The notes under the pieces were generated by a model. The model was given only the letters and a program-made list of their open reading frames with translations. It searched no databases and was not told the DNA's origin. DNA of 64,000 nt from Deroplatys truncata (Eukaryota; Arthropoda; Insecta; Mantodea; Mantidae). Shown here one piece after another: positions 57,120 to 64,000 of the stretch. The stretch is taken from contig CM060987.1 of the NCBI GenBank assembly GCA_030765065.1, positions 73,418,557 to 73,482,556 on the forward strand, written 5' to 3'. Every line of letters starts with the position of its first letter. Positions within the stretch are counted from its first letter, which is position 1. Both the position numbers and the translations under genes were made by a program.

Positions 57120-57620
57120 GGGACCAGCCCCAGGTATAAAGGGTAAAATAGCTGAAGCCAATTTTTCTTGGAATTTATGGGCACAGTTGCACTGGCCGGG
57201 ATGTGAAGGTCATTAGAGGTTTCATGACGCTAAGTTCGAGGAGAGTTTTGAGGGGAGAGAGGGGAAGTAAGGAGTTTTTCCTCTTTGTAGCGCGGTGGTA
57301 AAATTCAGTCTGTCCTGAGCGATCGGTGAGAGCGAGACGACATTCTCGTCGAGTTGTGAACATTGGCGGCAAACATGCAAGAGGGTAGAACGTTCAGCTG
57401 TAGTTAATAATCTTCGGTCTTGGTAAAGACACAGTAGCATCGTATGCATTTAAAAGTGATCGGCAAACCTTAAGTTTTATTTTAAATGGTGAAAATAAAA
57501 GTGTTCCAAGAAAGCGTTCGTGTTTCTCTGTACACATTCACGCATACCCATTGATTAAGATCTCATGCTCGAGCAGCCGTGGCAAAGTATAAAAAAAGCA
57601 ACTAGGAGGAGAAACGCAGC
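57120..57620 (+). other. possible solo LTR or promoter unit
   Basis: TATAAAG (57136) lies upstream of a 300-bp GC-richer transcribed-looking stretch and AATAAAAGTG at about 57494, followed by a G/T-rich segment (AAAGCGTTCGTGTTTCTCTG). This order resembles the R region of an LTR. No duplicate LTR, TG...CA ends or TSD were identified, so this is only a suggestion. Confidence 0.25.
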
Positions 57621-57709
57621 AATCGTGAGGCAAAGGTATTGCTTCATTGTTGGAGGACGTAGCGTGGCTGCGTTAATTCTTACGTAATATTAAAGTCTTA
57701 CTTTCTCCA

Positions 57710-58335
57710 CTGCATACCTAATGATAGGTAGAGGAACTATTGTATGCCCCCAAATTGCATTAGCATCAAGAGATCCCCCGAACCCCAAAAACTTAGAAGA
57801 AGAACCGTATTGAATGTATGTGTGTGTCGTCTGTGAACAACATAGCTCAAAAATAAAAGTCGGTTAAATGCCAAACTTGGTATTTAAGTCCAGCATCTTC
57901 CAAGAATGCGGCACAAAAATGTCTCTGAAATTCTCCGCAGCCCAACCTACCTTTGGATGAAAAGAAAAAGAAAAGCTTCCATTATTTTTTATTTGCTCAA
58001 AAACTTCTCTAGCTGTTTTGATTTAAAGTCATGTTTGACAAAATGACATGATTTAAATGCATATTTTGAATTTTCTGTGATCAGTAGCCTGTGAAATTCC
58101 CTTCATTCGGATTAAATGTTACATAAGTATTTTTAACTAGGAAACTGCAAGAAATAGACAAAAGCTTGCTGCAGAAAAAAAAATAGCTCGTAAAAATATA
58201 TACAGTTTGTGTAAATGCTTTTCTTTGCAGGGCTACTCGTTTTGGAAACATTCCATTGCTACATTTTTTTTTTCAAATATAGGTGGTCATTTGATGGATG
58301 ATGCTTGAAAATGTGCTGTTACTGCTGTTCTGTTT
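57710..58335 (+). repeat. ACTT-repeat, old diverged copy
   Basis: ACTTTCTCCACTGCATACCT start, TATTGTATGCCCCCAAATTG, a short TG remnant at 57818-57828, GTGAACAACATAGCTCAAAA, CCAAACTTGGTATTTAAG and GAATTTTCTGTGATC. Its 3' end is lost where the next copy begins. Confidence 0.75.
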
Positions 58336-59018
58336 ACTTTCTCTACTACGTTATTAAGTAGGGGAAGTATTGCATTCCACCCCAAAATTCGATACCAAGA
58401 TTTCACCTGAAATACATATTTTGAGGCCCCTGAATCCAAGAACAGCACCTTTAGAAAAATGTCCGTGTGTGTGTCTATGTGCCTGTGAACAGCATAACTC
58501 AAAAACGAAAAGTTGGAAAAATATCAAACTTGGTATTCAGGTTCAGTATCTTTTAAAGATGCGACGTGAAGATTTTCAAGAAACCTTCCGCATCCCAGAC
58601 TACCCTTTATATGGAACATTTATCGAAAATTTTTATTTTCCCAAAAATGGTACGATTTTGACTAAAATGTCATATATTTAAGATATTTTCATGACAAAAT
58701 TATATCTTGAATTTTCTGGGAATGTCACCAAAAGTCCTCTTCTTTCTGAATGGCTTTTGCAAAACTGGTAAACCGTAAGAGATGGACAAAATGCTTCTAC
58801 ACAAAAGTAGAAAGAATATGAGTTTCAAAGCCAGGATGTTCAGTTTCCCGTATCCCCTTGTACCTATACTATATATGTTATGAAACTAATTCTGGAAACA
58901 TTTATCTCTATTAACATGAACCAGATAGAAAAATAAGGTTTTGTAAGAATAGATTGTAGAAGCTGTCCAAAAATAAATTATAGTGAGTATTGAAATTAGT
59001 ATGGTTGTAACTCATCAG
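58336..59018 (+). repeat. ACTT-repeat, internally deleted copy
   Basis: ACTTTCTCTACTACGTTATT start, short microsatellite (58464-58484), standard middle, then a deletion around 58810-58850 and a diverged end with GGTTGTAACTCATCAGA. Confidence 0.8.
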
Positions 59019-59024
59019 AAAATG

Positions 59025-59990
59025 ACTTTTTAATTATTTTGGATAAATAAAACTGATGCTTGTGCAAGGACTGTTCAGTCTTAATTGTTTGTTTATTTTT
59101 TGTTTTGTTCGACTTATTTACTTATGTGCTTATTTGTATACTATATTATTCATTTATTTGTTTTTTCTCTATTCTGTTCGTTCACCCTTTCTATATTTGT
59201 TTCTTTTTCTGTTCTTTTGTATTATAAAGTGTTTGGAATATTGGGTAACATCTAAATGATTAAACTTGGGGAGAAAACTTCTGAATAAATATTATTTCAT
59301 TTACTCTTTACATAAACTATTCTTTACATTGGTTCTTAAAACTAAAACTGGTCATGAACTCTTATAACGTATCTAGTACTGAAAATGTGAAGATGGGAAT
59401 AATTTCATAAATATAATAACAAACGGTGCACTAGAAATTATTGTAGTTTAAATTTTAACATTGATTTTGAATCAATATTCTATAACATCCATTATTATGA
59501 GTAGTATTAAAATATGTGAAACCTTAGTGCTTCTAAAAAAAACTTCTTTTCACTAACATAAACATATATCACTTTCATAATCAAATAAAAACATAGAAAA
59601 TATAATACACAGCCAATAATTCATTTATGGTATGTGACCATATTGCGGATATCAAAATCTGCCAAACTATTTTTCTACACTAAATACCGGTAAAAAAGCA
59701 AAACACAGTTTTAAACACATTTTAATACAAAAATATGTGTTTAATGAACGAAGATATAGATATTAAACCAGAATCTCTCTAACAGTTATTTAACATTTTA
59801 TCACCAAAGTAACGCTAAAGGAATGTTTTAAGCGTAAATTGTACCATACTATTGATTTTAATTAAAAAAAAAACGTTTAAAACATGGTCAAAATCACAAT
59901 AAATATTACTTTTTTAAAATGTTGGAAAATTACACTCTTAATGGACTTACGGTTCTACAATTGTTTGTGAAAGCTAACTACAGTATCAGT
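59025..59990. other. no recognised feature
   Basis: Very AT-rich, T-rich at its left end (giving an artefactual Phe/Leu/Tyr-rich 67-codon frame at 59056-59259). No repeat or gene was seen. Confidence 0.4.
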
Positions 59991-59999
59991 AACCAGTGC

Positions 60000-60925
60000 T
60001 GCCACCTCTGGTCCTAATTACCGCTGCGAATCAAAGAGGCATGCTTTGGATAGATCTGCAATCTCTGGTGATATGAGCTTCTATTCCGCTTAAGTGCAGC
60101 CCAAAGTTCTGACAGCAAATCGGGTAATCGACCTTAGCATGCCTCCCAAACATGCCCCAGGCTTGTTCTATCGGTTCGGGTCTGGACTGCGTGCTGGCCA
60201 CACTATACTTAAATATCAACCACATCCAGGAACTTAGAAACGCACCGAGCAATGAGTGGACGTGCATAAAGATAATGTCGCTTATAACGGGGGCACAAGG
60301 CACAACATGATCAGCAAGAAGCTTCCTGATGCATGTATGAGCTGTCAGTGAATCATTCTCTATTAACCAGTCCCATCCTTGCTTTAATGCTGATCCCTGC
60401 CCAAATCAGTATTGAACCTCCATTAAAAGCTGTCCTTGAAGAGAAAGTGTAGGGTGTATAGTGCTATGTTGGGCTTCTCCAAACACTCTCCGTTCCCTTT
60501 GGTGAACCTGCTCTCATCCGTGAAGAGCACCGTTCCCTATTGCTCCATAGTCCGGTTTTGATATGTGCGAGCAAACTGCAACCGAGAGCTACTGTTCCCT
60601 GGTCAAAAGTGGTCTCTCTGCAAGTCTACTGGATTGTAAACTCACTTCATACCTCCTTCCACCCTTTAACTTGCTTTGCTTACTGCAAATTATTCCCGAT
60701 ATCGCGTGTCGATCGCGATTGTAGTAAAACAAAGCGATCGTCTTAATCAGGCGGCCAGAACCAGGCCTCGGGTGTAGGTATACCATCATTTCTAAACCTC
60801 TGGATAGTCCTGCGTACATTGGAATAAGAAATGCCAGTTACGTCAGCAACATAACGCAGACTTCGTCCATCCTCCACTAATGCCGCAGCCCATGCTGCAT
60901 CTTCAGCTCTAACCCTTGGATTGAA
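60000..60925 (-). pseudogene. Tc1-type transposase relic (second family)
   Basis: The minus strand from about 60920: RVRAEDAAWAAALVEDGRSL, RYVADVTGISYSNVRRTIQR and FRNDGIPTPEAWFWPPD (paired HTH region). Then shifted frames: LFTDESRFTKGNGE (first catalytic Asp), a decayed middle (MHVHSLLGAFLSSW in place of the usual HDNA.PH motif), VWPARSPDPN...EQAWGMFGRHA (PIEQAW in another frame, third residue Glu) and a tail ending RSIQSMPL. Order and spacing are Tc1-like. Many stops; distinct from the 24.4-kb element. Confidence 0.75.
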
Positions 60926-61505
60926 TTGGATTGGATTGTAAAGCGGAGGGGATTCGGCACCGATCCAGGAATGAGGATATTGTACCGAAATCCCACGGCG
61001 CCCCCGAGAGGGATGAGGTGAAGGGAGACATCGGGCGGCAGGAACCAGGATTGACGACACATCAATGACAGGGTCCCTAGATTTCCAGATTGAGCCTCTC
61101 GGCAGTCGGACAGGCAGATCGGAGACCCCGCTTTACTCAGGGTCCAACGCCCCCCCCAAAGGGCGGTCCTTATAACCGGCAACCAACCGAAGTTTGAGGG
61201 ACGGAGTAAGTTGACAGAGAGCATCTTTTTCCCTGCCACGCTGCACCGAAACACCATCACCAACACGCCCACACTGAAACAGATCAAACGGGGTGAAGGA
61301 TGAATAAAATTATTAATGGAACGAAATGGATGGACAGGAAATTCGCGGATTGAAAGAAATCAATCTAGCATTCGCCTGACGACCCAGGAAACTCCGAAAA
61401 AAACCTATGGGTCAGAGTGGATGGTCGCCGGAAATCGAACCCGGGACTTCCCAATGACAACCATAGACGATACCGCCTGAGCGATCCCACTAGGTGCTCT
61501 ATCCT
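60916..61505 (-). repeat. SINE-B long copy (minus)
   Basis: The minus strand begins CTAGTGGGATCGCTCAGGCG, has CCCGGGTTCGATTTCCGG (B box), TGACCCATAGG, GGTCGTCAGGCGAATGC, then a GC-rich 3' body with GGGCGTTGGACCCTGAG and a CAATCCAATCCAATTCAATC tail that abuts the Tc1 relic. A short similarity, TAGAGC, on both sides is too small to call a TSD. A 136-codon minus frame over it is spurious. Confidence 0.65.
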
Positions 61506-61509
61506 TTAA

Positions 61510-62840
61510 AACTCGCCTAACACTTGATTACTAGGCAAGTCCAAATGCTCTAGTCATCATGCAGCACAACAAATGCATTGTAACAATTTGAAACCTTAAA
61601 AATCGCTTTTTGGTGATTGTTGTATAAAGCTGCCATGTGCACAAAAAAGCAATATATTAGTTACAATTCACAAAAAGTCCAAGGAATGGACCAGAGCATT
61701 TTAATTCCATTGGTTAAACATTAAACATGTTGTTGCCTTTCTGTACTATCGTAAAGTTGGTCTTATGCAAGGCTTGTTAAGTGCTGTGAAAAACTATGGA
61801 GAATAGTTTGCTGTTTTGCTTCTTTTTTGTTTCGCTTAGTGTATAAAGAGAGAAAAATTTTATGTTGGGAGGAGGGAAATCTCGAAAACAATTCAACTAA
61901 TTTGATAATTATTTCGTCATTGAAAACTTCCTGGACGGATACAGGCTATAAAATATTTTCAAAAATGTTATATCTTGGGGGATTAGAAGGGGGCTTATAT
62001 TCATGACGTTTCATTCCCGTTTCCTTGAATATGAATATCAGTGGATGATTTTTTGCACTTTATTGCGAAAATGGCAAAATTTTAATCACTTCCAATTAAA
62101 ATGGGTGAATTTGGAGGCTTAAAAATTCTATAAAATTGAGTTATTGGAGGGGAGGAGTTTGGTCTTGTCTTCATATTACCACATTTCCCTCTAATTTTAA
62201 GTAAACTTTGTAATCAAGAAGTATTTTTGGAATGATTTTGACTAAACTTGGTACACTTGGGTTTTGGAATCTGACAAAAATGCCAAGCTACCCATATAGC
62301 TTTCAAAATCTTCCCCTACGCTTATTTTCAGTCTGTAATTTTAACACACAATATACCAGTCAATACTCCTTGAGTTATCTTAAACGTTGTACAGTTATAC
62401 TACAGGATCCAACGAAAATGATACTCTTTAAACTCTCAAAAACTATTCCTTATACAAAAATCTGCACTGCTTATTTGGTACAGCCAAAACATTGTATAAT
62501 TATACTGTAGGTCGTGTAAAAAATCATATTTTACCTTACAAATTCAAAGTACTTCCAACACATGATATATCGAAAATGTTAAGGCTGTCTTATCTCTTAT
62601 AGACAAAACTATACTGCTTATTAAATAGGGGTACAAATATGTGCACTTGAGCTATAGGACTTGGCAAAAATTATAGGATATCTTACAACTTCAAAAACTA
62701 GCCCCTTTTATTTTCACCCTCGTATATACAAATTTGCACCAGTGTGAAGATTTAAATACCATATATTTCCTTTTTTATTGTTATTGTATAAATTAATTAT
62801 ACTTTTAATAGACCTTAGTCTGGCCTAGGCAAGTTCTTAA
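61510..62840. other. no recognised feature
   Basis: Loosely repetitive AT-rich sequence in which similar phrases recur (around 61860, 61980, 62150, 62240, 62640: 'ttggggg/ggagg ... ttatattca', 'aaaacttttcct'), hinting at diverged tandem units of about 100-150 bp. Not resolvable by eye. Confidence 0.3.
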
Positions 62841-62854
62841 TGTAGAGTCAACTG

Positions 62855-62945
62855 AAAAATTCAACGCCACAGCCGGGTTTTGAACACGGTTTTGCCGCTC
62901 TCCGTGCGGTTGCTCTAACCATCGAGCTATTGTGACAATATGCCG
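62855..62945 (-). repeat. SINE-C copy (tRNA-derived head, minus)
   Basis: The minus strand TGTCACAATAGCTCGATGGT...TGTGGCG folds with a 7-bp acceptor stem (three wobble pairs), a D-arm AGCTC/GAGC, a 4-bp anticodon stem CCGC/GCGG with loop ACGGAGA, and a T-arm with 4 of 5 pairs. The invariant U33 is missing and TTCAAAA replaces TTCRANY. It continues into TTGAATTTTTCAGTTGAC, the SINE-C tail. It is therefore a SINE head, not a tRNA gene. Confidence 0.65.
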
Positions 62946-63073
62946 GTGGGGCATTGAATTCCCCAATTGACTCAAATTGTTTCCCAGACATATCTACCAA
63001 GGCATCTCCATCGAGATGACAAACTTAGCGGCGACCTGCTTATTGCAAGTGCTTCAGTGCTGGGTACATAATT

Positions 63074-63736
63074 ACTTTCTCTACTACGTATAGTAAGTAG
63101 GGGAAGTATTGCATTCCACCCAAAAATTCGATACCGAGATTTCACCGGAAATACATGTTTTGAGACTCCCTGAATCCAAAAAAAGCATTTTTGGAAACAT
63201 GTCCGTGTGTGTGTCTGTGTGTCTGTGTGTCTGTCTGTGTGTCTGTGTGTCTGTGTGTCTGTGTGTCTGTGAACAGCATAACTCAAAAACGAAGAGTCGG
63301 ATAAACGCCAAACTTGGTATTTAGGTTCAGTATCTTTCAGAGATGCGACACGAAGGTTTTCAAGAAAATCCCCCCACCCCAGACTACCCTTTACATGGAA
63401 CATTTTTCGAAAATTTTAATTTTCTCAAAAACGGCTCTAACGATTTTGATTAAAATATCATATGTTTAAGATATTGTCATGACAAATAAAATGTATATCT
63501 CGAATTTTCTGGGAATGTCTCCAAAAGTATTCTTCATTGTGAACGACTTTTCCATAACCGGTAAACCATAAGAGATAGACAAAATTTTACTACACGAAAA
63601 ATGTAGATCGCGTTAAAATACACAACTTATGTCATATACATTTCTTTTGTTGAGTGAACCGTTTTCGAGATATTGCTTGTTATTTCCTTAAATTTTCCAA
63701 TACTTATACTTTTTCTCAAATACGTTATTCATTTTT
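63074..63736 (+). repeat. ACTT-repeat, 3'-truncated copy
   Basis: ACTTTCTCTACTACGTATAG start, microsatellite of TG and TCTG units (63204-63270), standard middle to GTTATTCATTTTT, where the next copy starts. The last ~200 bp are absent. Confidence 0.88.
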
Positions 63737-63894
63737 ACTTTCTCTACTACGTATAGTAAGTAGGGGAAGTATTGCATTCCACCCAAAAATTCGATACCGA
63801 GATTTCACCGGAAATACATGTTTTGAGAATCACTGAATCCAAAAAAAGCATTTTTGGAAACATGTCCGTGTGTGTGTCTGTCTGTGTGTCTGTG

Positions 63895-63925
<31 letters not shown>

Positions 63926-64000
63926 GTGTGTGTCTGTGAACAGCATAACTCAAAAACGAACAGTCGGATAAGCACCAAACTTGGTATTTAGGTTCAGTAT
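63737..64000 (+). repeat. ACTT-repeat, copy cut by window edge
   Basis: Starts exactly at a T5 run of the preceding copy. The microsatellite (63867-63936) is dominated by TCTG units. Continues to GGTTCAGTAT at the window end. Confidence 0.9.

Noticed and set aside
60877-61287. 136-codon minus-strand frame
   Set aside because: Spans the GC-rich SINE-B body; GC-rich repeats have few stops by composition.
62870-62945. Functional tRNA gene
   Set aside because: Although it folds roughly like a tRNA, it lacks U33 and has a defective T-loop and a SINE tail, so it is a SINE head.

Overview
This 64-kb window looks like eukaryotic, AT-rich, non-coding arthropod (most likely insect) DNA that is almost entirely transposable-element (TE) debris. 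The basis is the repertoire: relics of Tc1, IS630-like, piggyBac, hAT, gypsy, a Jockey/R1-type non-LTR element and a Penelope-like element, several tRNA-derived SINE families, and TATA/heat-shock type promoters inside LTRs. A dictyopteran such as a cockroach is my guess for the host, but nothing in the window proves it. I found no intact host gene, no functional tRNA or rRNA and no bacterial-type features. Long reading frames are scarce, and most belong to decayed TE genes or to microsatellite/SINE sequence read on the wrong strand.

Layout. 0-0.6 kb: a TATA box followed by four degenerate 38-bp repeats (possible LTR or first exon). 2.0-4.46 kb: an old, internally deleted gypsy-type LTR retrotransposon whose two LTRs each carry a perfect four-unit heat-shock-element array just upstream of the TATA box. 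6.06-7.02 and 12.96-13.80 kb: two diverged copies of one unclassified dispersed repeat. 7.5-9.5 kb: a cluster of the dominant repeat of the window, here called the ACTT-repeat. 9.64-10.1 kb: a SINE nested in another SINE. 10.43-11.75 kb: a hAT transposase relic. 15.3-22.3 kb: more SINEs and ACTT-repeats. 22.9-25.6 kb: an IS630-type transposase relic broken by a SINE, a hAT-like MITE with target-site duplication (TSD), and a Tc1 element with matching inverted repeats, TA duplication and its DD34E residues. 27.95-28.21 kb: a short MITE. 28.76-32.25 kb (minus): a long decayed non-LTR retrotransposon whose RNase H region is interrupted by a SINE-like insert. 32.48-33.4 kb (minus): a second Tc1/mariner-superfamily relic, split by a SINE with a perfect 13-bp TSD. 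34.6-36.05 kb: a LINE tail and a Penelope-like element with RT and GIY-YIG pieces. 36.1-40.0 kb: nothing recognised. 40.06-45.4 kb: ACTT-repeats, one split by an insert and one carrying a SINE whose 5' end folds back on itself; also a relic of a multicopy arthropod protein. 45.8-47.8 kb: a SINE abutting a complete TIR element with an internally deleted transposase. 49.7-51.1 kb: ACTT-repeat with nested SINE, then another SINE. 51.5-53.0 kb: piggyBac and mariner-type relics. 54.6-59.0 kb: ACTT-repeats, a SINE and a possible LTR. 60.0-61.5 kb: a Tc1 relic abutting a SINE. 62.85-64 kb: a SINE and two abutting ACTT-repeats, the last running off the window.

The ACTT-repeat is the most striking thing here. 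There are about 17 copies or fragments in both orientations. Full-length copies are about 0.9 kb, begin ACTTTCTCTACT next to a T-run, carry an internal TG/TCTG microsatellite near base 110, and end with the inverse 12-mer about 22 bp before a terminal T-run. It has no recognised gene and I cannot assign it to a class.

The pieces do not form a pathway. They are parasites nested in parasites, and the nesting gives relative ages: SINE-A is younger than SINE-D, the IS630 relic and the mariner relic it interrupts; SINE-C and SINE-D are younger than the ACTT-repeats they interrupt.
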